64,000 nucleotides of DNA from Stappia sp. 28M-7 (GCF_014252955.1 NZ_JACMIA010000001.1:3122258-3186257); one strand, 5' to 3'; shown: positions 38,289 to 48,543, numbered from the stretch's first letter. The notes: generated by a model not told the origin, from the sequence alone. Made by a program: numbers and translations.

Positions 38289-38512
38289 TTTCAGCCTTTT
38301 TGTCGGCGCCGGCCACAGGCGGGGCGGCACGAGATGGAGGGGGCGCAAAACGCGCTGTCACCTCCATGACCTAGACGGCTTTTCGCGCCTGTCAATCTTG
38401 CCGGGGCCGGAGGCGACAGATGACTTGAAATTGCCCCAGTTTTGGAGTGGAACCCAGAGGTGGGATTTCCCCCGCGCGGTTTCGTTTCAAGACAAGGGCA
38501 GGCAGCCGGCCA

Positions 38513-39562
38513 ATGCAGGTGTTCAGGGCTTTTGCAATCGCGCTTTGCGCCGTCGGTCTGGCGATCTCCCCGCTCCAGGCGCAGGACGTCGTGACGCCTC
38601 CGGCCAAGCCCGACGAGCTGAACGCGGCGCCGGCGGATGCAGCGCCGGTCGAGGCAGCTCCGGAAGAGCCGGCCGCGCCTCCTCTCGGCGACCTGTTCGG
38701 CGGCAATGCCGTGCCCGGCTCTTCCACGCCGGTCGTGCCCTATGCCCCCGCCATCACGCCGGATACCGGCATGCCGGACCAGGGCACGGAATCGCCTGTC
38801 TACATGGTCGCCCGTCTCTCCGAGGATGGACCGGCGCTGACCCAGGGCGTCACCTGGCGGGTCTATCGGTCCAAGCTGGATGAAAGCGGCCGGCTCGAGC
38901 TGGTGGCAACGGCAACCGGCGGGGATGCGGACTTCCGCCTGGCGCCGGGAGAGTATTTCGTCCACACCGCCTATGGCTATGCCGGCCGCACCAGCCGCAT
39001 CTCCGTGCGCAACGGCCTCACCAGCCAGACCGTTGTGCTGAATGCCGGCGGCATCAAGCTCGATGCGCAGTTCTCGGGCAACCAGCCTATCCGCGCCGGC
39101 CGGCTGGTCTTCGACATCTACGAACGCGAGTTCAACAGTCGCGGCGAACGCAAGATCGTGGCGAACAACGTCAAGCCGGGCGACATCGTGCGGCTGAATG
39201 CGGACACCTATCACATCGTCAGCCGCTACGGCGCCGTCAACGCGACGGTGCGTGCCGACATCCGCGTCGAGCCGGGCAAGCTGACCGAAGCGACCGTCTA
39301 CCACAACGCGGCCCGCGTCACGCTGAAGCTGGTCAACCAGCCCGGCGGCGAGGCCATCGCCAATACCAACTGGTCGGTCCTGACGCCCGGCGGCGATACG
39401 GTGGTGGAAGGTACGGGCGCCTTCCCGGCCTTCGTCCTGGCCTCGGGCGAATATCAGGTGATCGCGCGCAACGAGGACAAGCTCTATTCGCGCGACTTCG
39501 AGGTGAAGACCGCCGCCCATGGCGAGGTCGAGGTCCTTACCAGCTCGCTTCTCAAGCAGTAG
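38513..39562 (+). CDS. Exported protein of unknown function with beta-sandwich-like repeats
   Basis: The 349-residue protein has a signal peptide (MQVFRAFAIALCAVGLAIS, cleaved after LQAQ) and a Pro/Ala/Glu-rich linker (residues 25-80). The remainder is a series of beta-rich segments with the repeated theme FRLAPGEYFVHTAYG, DADTYHIVSRYG and FVLASGEYQVIARN. These resemble carboxypeptidase-regulatory or transthyretin-like folds. It ends with no anchor, so it is periplasmic or secreted. No function is assigned. It is isolated between the nitroreductase gene (divergent) and an acyltransferase (convergent). Confidence 0.72.
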   Translation: MQVFRAFAIALCAVGLAISPLQAQDVVTPPAKPDELNAAPADAAPVEAAPEEPAAPPLGDLFGGNAVPGSSTPVVPYAPAITPDTGMPDQGTESPVYMVARLSEDGPALTQGVTWRVYRSKLDESGRLELVATATGGDADFRLAPGEYFVHTAYGYAGRTSRISVRNGLTSQTVVLNAGGIKLDAQFSGNQPIRAGRLVFDIYEREFNSRGERKIVANNVKPGDIVRLNADTYHIVSRYGAVNATVRADIRVEPGKLTEATVYHNAARVTLKLVNQPGGEAIANTNWSVLTPGGDTVVEGTGAFPAFVLASGEYQVIARNEDKLYSRDFEVKTAAHGEVEVLTSSLLKQ

Positions 39563-39575
39563 CCCTAAGCCGGCC

Positions 39576-40445
39576 TCAGGCAGCGATCCGCCGCAGCCGG
39601 CGCCGGTCAGGCCTGCCTCGCGGCCTGGGCACCGCCGGTGCCATGGCGACCACCCGTGCCAGCAAATGCTCGGTCATCGCTTTCTGATCGCCGAAAGCTG
39701 CCAGCTCCTCGTAGGGGATTGGGGCGCCCACCCGCACCGGCAGGTCGCAGCCCATGATCTTGCGGAACTCGCGAATATACATCGACAGGCGAAGCGTCAG
39801 CGAGAACCGCGAGACCAGGTGAAAGAGCGGCGAGTTCTGGCCGTCGAAATAAAGCGGGATGACTGTCGCGCGGGCCGCACGGATCATCTTGGCCGTGAAG
39901 GTTTTCCACGGCAGTTCACGCGCGCGGCCGAAGGGCCGGTCGGCCGTTGCCACCCCTCCCCCCGGAAACACGATGATCGTTACGCCTTCGGCGAGCAGGC
40001 GCAGGGCCTCCTGCCGGGTGCGCATGTTGGTCCGTAGCGCATCCGCCGTCTCCTCGAAGTCGATTGGCAGCGCGTAGGGGCGGATCTCCGGCGCCTTCAG
40101 GAGCTCGTTGTTGATGAGGATGCGGTAGGGACGCCCTAGCCGTTCGGCGAGCGACAGGATCGCCGGCCCGTCGCCGAGCCCGTAAGGATGATTGGCGATC
40201 ATCACCAACGGTCCCTCGGGCAGGCTTTCCGGCGGCCAGCTCCCCTCTTCCACCAGCACATCGACACCGATCAGCGCCAGAAGGTCGCCCCATTTTGTGG
40301 TCGAGGTCGCAGCGATGGCATCGCGCCAATAGCGATAGTAGCCGAGCAGGTAATTGCGTCCCGACAGCGTCTCTATCCAGCGGATCAAGACGCGCTTGGT
40401 CCACGAATGCGCCTCGTTGGCGTAGCTGAGTTCCGTTTCCCTCAC
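39576..40445 (-). CDS. Lysophospholipid acyltransferase-like protein (PlsC family)
   Basis: The protein carries the acyltransferase block NHPYGLGDG (NHxxxxD catalytic motif, near residue 85) and later EGVTIIVFPGGGVATADRPF, typical of PlsC/LPLAT enzymes that transfer acyl chains to lysophosphatidate or related lipids such as ornithine lipid precursors. I used the GTG (VRETELSYANEAHSW) after AGGGG, giving 289 residues; upstream GTG codons are possible. It lies downstream of thrS behind a terminator. Confidence 0.8.
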   Translation of the reverse strand: MRETELSYANEAHSWTKRVLIRWIETLSGRNYLLGYYRYWRDAIAATSTTKWGDLLALIGVDVLVEEGSWPPESLPEGPLVMIANHPYGLGDGPAILSLAERLGRPYRILINNELLKAPEIRPYALPIDFEETADALRTNMRTRQEALRLLAEGVTIIVFPGGGVATADRPFGRARELPWKTFTAKMIRAARATVIPLYFDGQNSPLFHLVSRFSLTLRLSMYIREFRKIMGCDLPVRVGAPIPYEELAAFGDQKAMTEHLLARVVAMAPAVPRPRGRPDRRRLRRIAA

Positions 40446-40535
40446 CACCGGCCCCTGAATTCGCCTGCGCGGAAGAACCCCCGATCTAGGCCGTCTTGCG
40501 TGACAGGATCGCGACACTCCGCCAGCCCTCTTACC

Positions 40536-40567
40536 AAAAGAGCCGGCCGGGAGATCCCGGCCGGCTC
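40536..40567 (-). terminator. Intrinsic terminator after thrS
   Basis: On the minus strand GAGCCGGCCGGG pairs with CCCGGCCGGCTC (12 bp) over a 4-base loop, followed by TTTT. It lies about 27 bases after the thrS stop. Confidence 0.88.
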
Positions 40568-40593
40568 ATTCTGGATTTGGGCATATGCCGGTT

Positions 40594-42549
40594 TCAGCCT
40601 CGGCGCAGGTCCGGCGCGACGGCCTCCTCGACAAGGGCGGCAATCGCCTCGTCGAGACCCGTGACGGACTGCTGCTGCGAGCCCAGGCGGCGGATGTTGA
40701 CGGTCCGCTCTTCAGCCTCGCGTTTGCCGCACACGACGATGACCGGAACCTTGGCCAGCGAGTGCTCGCGGACCTTGTAGTTGATCTTCTCGTTGCGCAG
40801 GTCGAGCTCGGCCCGCAGGCCCGCCTTCCTCATCGCCGCCTGCACCTCGGTCGCGTACTCATCCGCATCGGAGGTGATGGTGGTAACGACCACCTGCTGC
40901 GGCGCCAGCCACAGCGGGAAATGGCCTGCGAAGTTCTCGATCAGGATGCCGAGGAAGCGCTCCATCGAGCCGCAGATGGCGCGATGGATCATCACCGGCG
41001 TCTTCTTCTCGCCGTCCTTGTCGACATAGAAGGCGCCGAACCGCTCCGGCAGGTTGAAGTCCACCTGGGTGGTGCCGCACTGCCATTCGCGCCCGATGGC
41101 GTCCTTGAGCGTGTACTCGAACTTCGGACCGTAGAACGCGCCCTCGCCCGGCAGGATATCGGTCTTGATGCGCCCGCCTGACTGATCGGCGATCTGCTTC
41201 AGGACCTTTTCCATCACCGCTTCGGCATGATCCCAGAGCTCGTCGGATCCGACGCGCTTTTCCGGCCGGGTCGACAGCTTCACGACAATCTCGTTGAAGC
41301 CGAAGTCCTCGTAGACCGAGAGGATCAGGTCGTTGATCTTCAGGCACTCCGCCGCCATCTGCTCCTCGGTGCAGAAGATGTGGGCGTCGTCCTGGGTGAA
41401 GCCGCGCACGCGCATCAGGCCGTGCATGGCGCCCGAAGGCTCGTAGCGGTGCACCGCGCCGAACTCGGCCAGCCGCAGGGGCAGGTCGCGATAGCTCTTC
41501 AGCCCATGCTTGAAGATCTGCACGTGGCCCGGGCAGTTCATCGGCTTCAGGGCGAACAGGCGGGTGTCCTCGGCCTCCGGATCGGCACACTGCACGGAGA
41601 ACATGTTCTCCTTGTACCAGCCCCAGTGACCGGAGGTCTCCCACAGCGAGGTGTCGAGGATCTGCGGGGCATTCACCTCGTCATAGTCCTCGTCGAGCCG
41701 ACGGCGCATATAGCCGACCAGGCTCTGGAACAGGCTCCAGCCCTTGGCGTGCCAGAACACGACGCCCGGCCCCTCTTCCTGGAAATGGAACAGGTCCATC
41801 TCCCGGCCGAGCTTGCGGTGGTCGCGCTTCTCGGCCTCTTCCAGCATGTGGAGATAAGCCTTGAGCTCGGCCTCGTTCGCCCAGGCGGTGCCGTAGATGC
41901 GGGTCAGCATCTCGTTGTTGCTGTCGCCGCGCCAATAGGCGCCGGCCACCTTCATCAGCTTGAAGGAGTCGCCCACCTGGCGGGTGGAAGCCATGTGCGG
42001 CCCGCGGCACAGGTCGAGCCACGCGCCCTGACGATAGATCTTCACGTCCTGGTCTGCGGGGATCGCATCCACCAGCTCGACCTTGTAGGTCTCGCCCTTT
42101 TCCAGGAAATGACGCTTCGCCTCGTCGCGCGACCACACCTCGCGAGTGAACGCATCGCCCCGCTGGATGATCTCGCGCATCTTCTTCTCGATGACCGGCA
42201 GGTCGTCGGGCGTAAAGGGCTCGTCGCGCTTGAAGTCGTAATAGAAGCCGTTCTCGATCACCGGGCCGATGGTCACCTGCGTCCCCGGCCACAGTTCCTG
42301 CACCGCCTCGGCCATCACATGGGCGGCGTCGTGGCGGATCAGCTCCAGCGCCCGCGGGTCCTCGCGGGTGACGATCTCCAGCCGGGCGTCGCGCTCGATC
42401 GGCAGCGACAGGTCCGCGAGCTCTCCGTCGAGCGTGACGGCAACCGCCTTCTTGGCCAGCGACTTGGAGATGCCGGCGGCAATCTCGGCGCCGGTCACAC
42501 CGGGCGCGAAATCACGAACCGAATTGTCGGGGAAGGTCAGATGGATCAT
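40594..42549 (-). CDS. thrS: Threonyl-tRNA synthetase
   Basis: The start [20 protein letters not shown] has GGAGATAG just upstream, giving 651 residues. Domains in order: TGS (about 1-60), the editing/second additional domain with [13 protein letters not shown], HxxxH, the class II core with motif 2 ([21 protein letters not shown], cut here) and a C-terminal anticodon-binding domain ([16 protein letters not shown]). It charges tRNA-Thr and edits Ser-tRNA-Thr. It lies alone between a chemotaxis receptor and an acyltransferase, with a clear terminator. Confidence 0.97.
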   Translation of the reverse strand: MIHLTFPDNSVRDFAPGVTGAEIAAGISKSLAKKAVAVTLDGELADLSLPIERDARLEIVTREDPRALELIRHDAAHVMAEAVQELWPGTQVTIGPVIENGFYYDFKRDEPFTPDDLPVIEKKMREIIQRGDAFTREVWSRDEAKRHFLEKGETYKVELVDAIPADQDVKIYRQGAWLDLCRGPHMASTRQVGDSFKLMKVAGAYWRGDSNNEMLTRIYGTAWANEAELKAYLHMLEEAEKRDHRKLGREMDLFHFQEEGPGVVFWHAKGWSLFQSLVGYMRRRLDEDYDEVNAPQILDTSLWETSGHWGWYKENMFSVQCADPEAEDTRLFALKPMNCPGHVQIFKHGLKSYRDLPLRLAEFGAVHRYEPSGAMHGLMRVRGFTQDDAHIFCTEEQMAAECLKINDLILSVYEDFGFNEIVVKLSTRPEKRVGSDELWDHAEAVMEKVLKQIADQSGGRIKTDILPGEGAFYGPKFEYTLKDAIGREWQCGTTQVDFNLPERFGAFYVDKDGEKKTPVMIHRAICGSMERFLGILIENFAGHFPLWLAPQQVVVTTITSDADEYATEVQAAMRKAGLRAELDLRNEKINYKVREHSLAKVPVIVVCGKREAEERTVNIRRLGSQQQSVTGLDEAIAALVEEAVAPDLRRG

Positions 42550-42730
42550 GTCTATCTCCGGCTCACTCCTGCAAACAGGGCAGGTAAGCGTTGTGTTTTT
42601 GAACCGCGGTTGAATAGAGGATTTGGGCAAGGGCGGCAACCGTTACAACCCGGGCGAGGGCCAAGTCCTTCCGTCAGGGGCCAGTCCGGGACCAGCCGCC
42701 CCACCGCCGCGACCGAAATCTCCATCGCGC

Positions 42731-42767
42731 AAAAAGCAGCGGGCCGGACCATGTGGTCCAGCCCGCT
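42731..42767 (-). terminator. Intrinsic terminator after the chemotaxis receptor
   Basis: AGCGGGCCGGACCA and TGGTCCAGCCCGCT form a 14-bp stem with one mismatch; on the minus strand TTTTT follows after two bases. It lies about 30 bases past the receptor stop. Confidence 0.85.
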
Positions 42768-42797
42768 CTCATCAATGCCTGAGGGAAGATTGACGCC

Positions 42798-44471
42798 TCA
42801 GGCGGCCCTGAGGGTGCGGAGGAACTGGCTCACCTCCTGCTCCAGCGTCCGCGACTGACCCGAAAGGGCGCCGGAGAGGCCCATCAGCTGCGTCGAGGCT
42901 GCGCCGGTCATTTCGGCCGCCGTGCCCACGCCGGCGATGTTCTGAGTCACCTCGTTCGCACCCGAGGATGCGCGGTTGATGTTCGTGGCAATCTCGTTGG
43001 TCGCCGCGCCCTGCTGCTCCACCGCGATCGAGATTGCCTGAGCCGCATCCTGGATCGTGCCGATGGTGGTGACGATCTGCGAGATCGAGTCGACCGTCGT
43101 GCGGGTGGCCGCCTGGATCTCCGTGATCTTGCCGGAGATTTCCTCGGTCGCCTTGGCCGTCTGGCTTGCCAGTCCCTTGACTTCGGCCGCGACCACGGCG
43201 AAGCCCTTGCCCGCCTCCCCGGCCCGTGCAGCCTCGATGGTCGCGTTCAGCGCCAGGAGGTTGGTCTGCTCGGCGATCGTCGTGATCAACTCGACCACTT
43301 CCCCGATCTTCTGGGCAGCTTCGGACAGGGAGTTGACGTGACGGCTCGTCTTTTCGGCGGTTGTTGCGGCATCTTTCGAGATGGTCACCGAGCGCTCGAC
43401 CTGCGAGGTGATCTCGCTGATGGATGCCGACAGTTCTTCCGCTCCGACGGCAACCGTCTGGACGTTGGTCGAAGCCTCCTCGGCAGCTCCCGAAACCGCC
43501 TGAGCCTGACGCGAGGTTTCTTCGGCGTTCGCGGAGAGGCCCTCGGCCGCATTGGCGACTTCACCGGAGGCACGGACCAGCGACTGGACCAACTGCCCCA
43601 TCGAGGCTTCGAACTGGTCGGCCATGGCCCGGCGCTGGCTCAGGGCCTGCTCAGCGTTGCGTGCCTCTGTTTCGACCTGCTCCGCACGCAACCTCTCGTT
43701 TTCCCGAAGGCTGTCGCGGAAGGTCTGCAGCGTGTTCGCCATGGCGCCCAGTTCGTTCTTGCGACCGGCACACGGAATGTGCGCGTCGAAGTCGCCGCCG
43801 GCAATCTGGCTCATGGCACCAGAGATGCCGATGATGTTCCGGGTCACGTTGGCGACGATGTAGTAGATGTAAACGACGCCGATCACGCCTGCGACCACCG
43901 CCGCAACCGTGAAGATCCAGAAGATATTGGAATAGACCGTCTCGGCTTCCACCTCGGAAGCGCTGGACCCTTCTTCGTTGAGCTTGATCAGCTCGGCAAG
44001 GTCGGTGGACAGGTCATCGAACACAGAGCGAATTTCATCTCGCAGAATGACCGTGGCTTCCGCGTTCTTGTTCTGCCGCGACAGCTCGATCACCTCGTTG
44101 CTGCGCTTCAGATAGTTCTGCCATTTCACCTTGAACCCATCGTAGACGGCCTGCTCTTGGGCCGAAGAGATGAGCTTCTCGTACTTTTCAGAACTTGCCG
44201 CGATGGAGGCCGTGATATCTGCCAACATCTTTTCCGCGGCACGCATTGATGCGTCATCCACCGAGATGATGTGCTCGGCCTGGTAGATCCGGAAGTCGGA
44301 CGTGGAAGTGTTTATGGCGTTCACCACACTCACGCTCGGCAGCCAATTCTTGGCCATTTCCTCGGCGCTGCCGTTCACTGCAGTCAAACCCGAGAGACCA
44401 ACCCATACAAGAGTCGTCACCGCGGTCAGAAGCGCCACAGTAAACGAAATCAGAACTGCCCTTAAACTCAT
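42798..44471 (-). CDS. Methyl-accepting chemotaxis protein
   Basis: The ATG with GGAGG ten bases upstream gives 557 residues. Seen are a first membrane helix (about 6-28), a four-helix-bundle-type sensor (about 30-185), a second helix ([20 protein letters not shown]), a HAMP region ([20 protein letters not shown]) and a long coiled signalling domain with the conserved hairpin tip [20 protein letters not shown] and [20 protein letters not shown]. It should relay a periplasmic cue to CheA. The 5' region is AT-rich. The ligand is unknown. Confidence 0.95.
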   Translation of the reverse strand: MSLRAVLISFTVALLTAVTTLVWVGLSGLTAVNGSAEEMAKNWLPSVSVVNAINTSTSDFRIYQAEHIISVDDASMRAAEKMLADITASIAASSEKYEKLISSAQEQAVYDGFKVKWQNYLKRSNEVIELSRQNKNAEATVILRDEIRSVFDDLSTDLAELIKLNEEGSSASEVEAETVYSNIFWIFTVAAVVAGVIGVVYIYYIVANVTRNIIGISGAMSQIAGGDFDAHIPCAGRKNELGAMANTLQTFRDSLRENERLRAEQVETEARNAEQALSQRRAMADQFEASMGQLVQSLVRASGEVANAAEGLSANAEETSRQAQAVSGAAEEASTNVQTVAVGAEELSASISEITSQVERSVTISKDAATTAEKTSRHVNSLSEAAQKIGEVVELITTIAEQTNLLALNATIEAARAGEAGKGFAVVAAEVKGLASQTAKATEEISGKITEIQAATRTTVDSISQIVTTIGTIQDAAQAISIAVEQQGAATNEIATNINRASSGANEVTQNIAGVGTAAEMTGAASTQLMGLSGALSGQSRTLEQEVSQFLRTLRAA

Positions 44472-44856
44472 TTCCGTCACGCCTCCAAAAGCGAATTACT
44501 TGTAAGATCTACCGATTAAAAATTAAAGAAGCTTGAATTAAGCGCGCCGAAAATAGACAAAACTCAAAACCCAAGATGGAATCAATTCTATCCATAATTG
44601 AATTAAAACGATTTACGCGCGACATTATGCCAAATAATACAACCATGACGCTAGAGCGACCGGAAATGGCCGTCGGGAAAGCAACCTCCCCGCCGGACGG
44701 GTTTTCAGGTCGCGTATTTTGAAGAAAGTTACTTCAAGGAGAAACACTTACCCTACGGACGAAAAACTCCGAGAACCGCTCGCAAGAACGAGCGGAAACC
44801 GTTTTCATCCGCGCAAAGGGTGGCCATCGCGGCGCACAAGGCCGGCCTCGACGCCC
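44472..44856. other. AT-rich 385-bp intergenic region
   Basis: Between the chemotaxis receptor start (right to left) and the end of the ATP-grasp gene lies an AT-rich stretch, most marked at 44500-44660, unlike the GC-rich surroundings. It contains an imperfect palindrome region (TCAATT...AATTGA, 44582-44601). It must contain the receptor promoter, but no clear -35/-10 pair stands out. No gene is seen. Confidence 0.7.
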
Positions 44857-46311
44857 TTACCGAGCCTCGATCCGGCGAACGAACCAGCGCACGAGCCGCT
44901 CCCAGACCGCGTCCTTTTCCATCGAGTCCTCCACCCCGTGATCGAGGTTGGGATTGTCGTTGACCTCGATGACGACCACCCGGTCGCCGAAGGACTTGAG
45001 GTCGACGCCGTATAGACCGTCGCCGATCAGGCGAGCCGCCCGCACGGCCGTTTCCACCACGGCCGGCGGCGTCTCGGCGAGCGAGATGGAGCGGAAGCTA
45101 CCCTCCTTCGCCTGCTTGCCGTCCTCATGCTTGACGATCTGCCAGTGCTTCTTGGCCATCAGGTACTGCACGGCGAAAAGCGGCTCGCCGTCGAGCACGC
45201 CGATACGCCAGTCGAATTCGGTCGGGCAATATTCCTGCGCGATGATGATATCGCTGTCTTCCAGCAACTCCTTCACCTTGTCGGCGATGGCCGTCTCGCC
45301 CGCGACACGGAACACGCCACGGCTGAACGAGCCGTCCGGAATCTTCAGCACCACCGGCGAGCCGAGCCGCGCCTCCAGTCCCGCCGCCTCCTTGACGCTC
45401 GACAGGATCGCCGTCTTCGGGATCGGGATGCCGTGCGTTTCCATCAGCTCGGCGAGATAGACCTTGTTGGTGCAGCGGATCATCGACACCGGGTCGTCGA
45501 TCACCGGCATGCGTTCCTGCACTGCCCGGCGCGCGAAGCGATAGGTGTGGTTGTCGATATTCGTCGTCTCGCGGATGAACAGCGCATCGTATTGCGCCAA
45601 GCGGTCGAGGTCGCCCTTGCCGATCGGCACGATCTCGACGCCCTGGCGCGCGGCGACCTTGGCCAGATGGCGCAGCGAAGCCTGGCTGGAGGGCGGCAGG
45701 TCCTCCTTGGGATTGGCGAGCACGGCGAGCGAGTATTTCATCGGCAGGCGCTGCTTGGGCGCTCGCCAGGCACGGTGCGTGTAGCTTTCCAGGCTGGCGC
45801 TCAGGAAACTGCGCGAGGTCGGATCGAGATCGGAGATCGGCACGACGCGGATGCGGGTGATCGCCCGCCAGCTGTCCTTGCCAAGGCTCACCTCCAGGAT
45901 CGGCGCCCGGTACCAGTCGAACAGCAGACGTGCGAAAGGCTCCAGCGCGGCGATCTCGGTCTGGCCGAGACAGACCAGCAGCTTGTCGCCGACGTCTTCG
46001 GTCTTCGCCAGGCAGCGGTTGAGACTGTCTTCAAGCTCGGGCAGAGCGTGCCGGTAGAGCCCCTTGCGCGACAGCTCGATCATCGTCTCGACATTGGGCA
46101 GCACCCGGTGCTGCCGGGCTTCCGCCAGCAGCGAGGCATAGTAGCCCGCCCCCTGATACGCGAAGGACCGCGACAGGTTGATGATGTTCGGGTTGGTACC
46201 GGTGAAGAGCTTGGGGCGCAGCATGTAGTCGCGCACGCTCATCACCTTGTGGGGGGTGTCGGCGTTGGAAAAATCCTTGGGATTGTCGACGAGAACGACC
46301 CATGTAGCCAT
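44857..46311 (-). CDS. RimK-like ATP-grasp ligase with RLAN N-terminal domain
   Basis: From MATWVVLVDNPKDFSNADTP the protein has 484 residues. The first ~150 residues match the RimK-like ATP-grasp N-terminal (RLAN) type, and residues about 270-484 are an ATP-grasp fold: VVLKIPDGSFSRGVFRV (ATP lid), IIAQEYCPTEFDWRIGVLDG and a Mg site VVVIEVNDNPNLDHGVED. It should join amino acids to a carboxylate using ATP. It starts 5 bases after a GNAT-peptidase C39 fusion gene, a pairing noted earlier by comparative genomics as a likely peptide-modification unit. Confidence 0.88.
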   Translation of the reverse strand: MATWVVLVDNPKDFSNADTPHKVMSVRDYMLRPKLFTGTNPNIINLSRSFAYQGAGYYASLLAEARQHRVLPNVETMIELSRKGLYRHALPELEDSLNRCLAKTEDVGDKLLVCLGQTEIAALEPFARLLFDWYRAPILEVSLGKDSWRAITRIRVVPISDLDPTSRSFLSASLESYTHRAWRAPKQRLPMKYSLAVLANPKEDLPPSSQASLRHLAKVAARQGVEIVPIGKGDLDRLAQYDALFIRETTNIDNHTYRFARRAVQERMPVIDDPVSMIRCTNKVYLAELMETHGIPIPKTAILSSVKEAAGLEARLGSPVVLKIPDGSFSRGVFRVAGETAIADKVKELLEDSDIIIAQEYCPTEFDWRIGVLDGEPLFAVQYLMAKKHWQIVKHEDGKQAKEGSFRSISLAETPPAVVETAVRAARLIGDGLYGVDLKSFGDRVVVIEVNDNPNLDHGVEDSMEKDAVWERLVRWFVRRIEAR

Positions 46312-46316
46312 CGGTC

Positions 46317-47540
46317 TCAGCCCTTTCTCAAAATGATCTGCGCGCGCACCGGCGGCTTGCCCCAACGGGCCATGCGGTCGAATTCGGCATCCGGCACCGG
46401 CAGGTTCGAGGCGTCCTGCGGCGTCTCGTAGCCCTCGTATCCGAGCCAGGGGTCGTGAATGAAGAGGTGGCGGGCATCCTCGCCCTGCACCAGCACCCAG
46501 TGGGGACCGCGCCGGCCGAGCATGCGATATTCGGAGATCAGCACGATGGCCAGCGCACCTGTGCGCACCTCGTCCGCCAGCGCCCGCGCCGGCAGTTGCT
46601 CCTCGAACGCGGGAATGCCCAGCTGCCGCGCCTCGGCGCGATAATCGTCCTGTACGATCTGCATCACCCGCTGCTTGTCGGGATCGCGTACGGAGGAGAT
46701 GAACAGGTGTCCCGGCGGCGACAGCCGCACCTCGGCGGACAGGCCGCGATGCGCCGCCGCGACCGCAAGACCGAACGGCCCGCAGCCGCCGTGGCCGGAG
46801 GCGAGATAGATGGTCGTCGATTCCCGCCAGAGCCGCAGCTCCAGCCTCTCGCCCAGATCGGTCGCTGCATCGAAATGCTTCAGCGCCATCATCAGGCAGG
46901 CCGGCCCGCAGGTGAACTCCGTCGTCTGCGCGTGGTAGGGCACGGTGGGGGGAGGCGCGGCCTCATCGTGCAGCAGCTTTTCCATCCGCAGGGCCGCGCT
47001 GCCGTCCTCGTAATACTCGGCAACCCGCCCATGCACCCGGTATCCCGCCTTCTTGTAAAGGCTGCGGGCCGTCGTGTTGTCCTCGCGCACCTCCAGCCGC
47101 AAGACGATTCTGTCGCGGGCAAAGGCGTCGGCCTCGGCCGCTGCCAGCAGCGCGCGGCCGTAACCCTGCCCGCGCACCTCCTCGCGAAGGGCAAAGGAAT
47201 AGAGCCGCGCAAGCGCGGTTCCGGACCGGAACAGCAGCAGGGCATAGCCGATGATCTTGCTACCCCTTTCGGCAATGACGAAAGAGGCGCCCGAGCTTTC
47301 CAGAAAGCGGCGGAAGGAGCGGCGCGAGATGCGGTCCTGCGTGAAACAGGCTTCCTCAACCTCGACGAGCGCGGCAAGGTCCTCGGGTCTGGCGGCGCGC
47401 AGGGTAAAGCTGTCGCCGCCGGGTCGAGGTTCGGGATCGGTTTCCGGCGCGGTCTCGCGTCCGGCTTCGGGCGCGGGGGCCGGCCCTGTATCAGGAGTGT
47501 TCAAGTCCGGATCTCCGGGGAAATCTGCAGGGTCGCTCAC
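46317..47540 (-). CDS. GNAT acetyltransferase / peptidase C39-like fusion protein
   Basis: The GTG start gives 407 residues; a TTG 21 codons upstream is an alternative and neither has a strong ribosome-binding site. After a low-complexity lead comes a RimI-like GNAT domain (acetyl-CoA motif RGQGYGRALL) and, from about residue 200, a papain-like C39-type domain with Cys in FTCGPACLMMALKHF, His in RRGPHWVLVQ and Asp in FIHDPW. The fusion suggests cleavage and acetylation of the same peptide or protein. It precedes the RimK-like ligase gene by 5 bases. Confidence 0.85.
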   Translation of the reverse strand: MSDPADFPGDPDLNTPDTGPAPAPEAGRETAPETDPEPRPGGDSFTLRAARPEDLAALVEVEEACFTQDRISRRSFRRFLESSGASFVIAERGSKIIGYALLLFRSGTALARLYSFALREEVRGQGYGRALLAAAEADAFARDRIVLRLEVREDNTTARSLYKKAGYRVHGRVAEYYEDGSAALRMEKLLHDEAAPPPTVPYHAQTTEFTCGPACLMMALKHFDAATDLGERLELRLWRESTTIYLASGHGGCGPFGLAVAAAHRGLSAEVRLSPPGHLFISSVRDPDKQRVMQIVQDDYRAEARQLGIPAFEEQLPARALADEVRTGALAIVLISEYRMLGRRGPHWVLVQGEDARHLFIHDPWLGYEGYETPQDASNLPVPDAEFDRMARWGKPPVRAQIILRKG

Positions 47541-47672
47541 CGGTTGTCGCCTGTCGGTTCGTGGCGCTGGTCCGATGATGACCTGAAAGCCCTCTATCTC
47601 CAAATTCGCCTTGCGTCTTCAACGGCTTTCGCATGGCTGCAACGGAATTCGCATGGCGGCGAGCGGTGGCCC

Positions 47673-48026
47673 TCAATCGAGCCGTGTTGCCGGGTCGATA
47701 TGGTTCCCCGTCCAACGGCCATAACGCCAGGGCATGTACCATCTGGCGCTCTCCGGCAGGCACTCGGGGATCGGATCGAACCCGCTGCCGCCGCCCGGCC
47801 GGCAGCGCTGCAGGCGCGCAAGTCCGACCCAGCTTCCCGCCCACAACCCGTAACGCGCGATTGCATCGGCCGTGTATCCGGAGCAGCTGGGCGCATATCG
47901 GCACGATCGGCCGATGAAGGCCGACAGCGTCAGCTGATAGATGCGGATCAGCAGCAGACCGATGCGGGCCGGAGTGCCCGGCGCCCCGCCGGCGGGGCCG
48001 TTGCGGTGAGGATGAGCAGAGCACAT
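47673..48026 (-). CDS. yidD: Membrane protein insertion efficiency factor YidD
   Basis: The 117-residue protein has the YidD core ILLIRIYQLTLSAFIGRSCRY (approximately), with the conserved RYAPSCSGYTADAI cysteine region and RCRPGGGSGFDPIPE. The N-terminal amphipathic helix attaches it to the membrane, where it aids YidC/Sec insertion. The start follows GAGG at 9 bases. It sits 11 bases after the IscU-like gene, a common Hyphomicrobiales pairing. Confidence 0.92.
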   Translation of the reverse strand: MCSAHPHRNGPAGGAPGTPARIGLLLIRIYQLTLSAFIGRSCRYAPSCSGYTADAIARYGLWAGSWVGLARLQRCRPGGGSGFDPIPECLPESARWYMPWRYGRWTGNHIDPATRLD

Positions 48027-48037
48027 GGCTGCAGACC

Positions 48038-48475
48038 TCAGGCCGCGCGCCGCGCCTCGATCTGCTCGGCAGCATCCACCACCGCCTCGAAGGCCAGCAT
48101 GGTGGAGGCGTGACGGGCCTTGAAATCGCGCACCGGCTGCAGCACGGCGGCCTCGGCAAAACGTCCGCCCGGCGGCGGCCCGCTCTCCTTCAGCATCGCC
48201 AGCACCGCATCGCGCGCCTCGCGCAACTCGCTCAGCGTCGCGCCCTTGATATGCCGCGCAACGATAGAGGCGGAAGCCTGACCGAGTGCGCAGGCTTTGA
48301 CGTCCTGTGCGAAATCGGTCACAACTCCTTCTTGCATTTTCAGGTCGACAACCACCGTCGAGCCGCACAACTTGGAATGCGCCTTCGCGGAGGCATCGGG
48401 TGCGTCGAGACGGCCAAGGCAGGGGATGTTGCCGGCGAGTTCGAGGATCTTCGAATTGTAGATGTCGTCGAGCAT
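48038..48475 (-). CDS. IscU/NifU-like iron-sulfur cluster scaffold protein
   Basis: The 145-residue protein starts MLDDIYNSKILELAGNIPCL and has three conserved Cys positions: AHSKLCGSTVVV (near 37), VKACALGQASASIV (near 62) and an N-terminal NIPCLGRL (near 19). It resembles the SufU/NifU-like family that assembles or carries Fe-S clusters. The alanine-rich end EAVVDAAEQIEARRAA is typical of the alphaproteobacterial version. It is followed by yidD in the same unit and is divergent from folE. Confidence 0.85.
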   Translation of the reverse strand: MLDDIYNSKILELAGNIPCLGRLDAPDASAKAHSKLCGSTVVVDLKMQEGVVTDFAQDVKACALGQASASIVARHIKGATLSELREARDAVLAMLKESGPPPGGRFAEAAVLQPVRDFKARHASTMLAFEAVVDAAEQIEARRAA

Positions 48476-48515
48476 GGGCGCCTCATCAAGACAGCGTGAC
48501 GCAATAACAACCAGC

Positions 48516-48543
48516 TTCACAGCCATTTGGCATTTCTTATATA
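48516..48543 (+). promoter_or_regulatory. Promoter candidate for folE
   Basis: TTCACA is followed after 16 bases by TATATA. It lies in the spacer divergent from the IscU-like gene, about 200 bases before the proposed folE start. The -10 is AT-rich in a GC-rich setting. Confidence 0.35.

Noticed and set aside
37099-38367. Apparent long fusion frame upstream of the flavin reductase-like gene
   Set aside because: The extra N-terminal half is out of frame with the real nitroreductase gene that occupies this stretch. The ATG after GGAG gives the family length.
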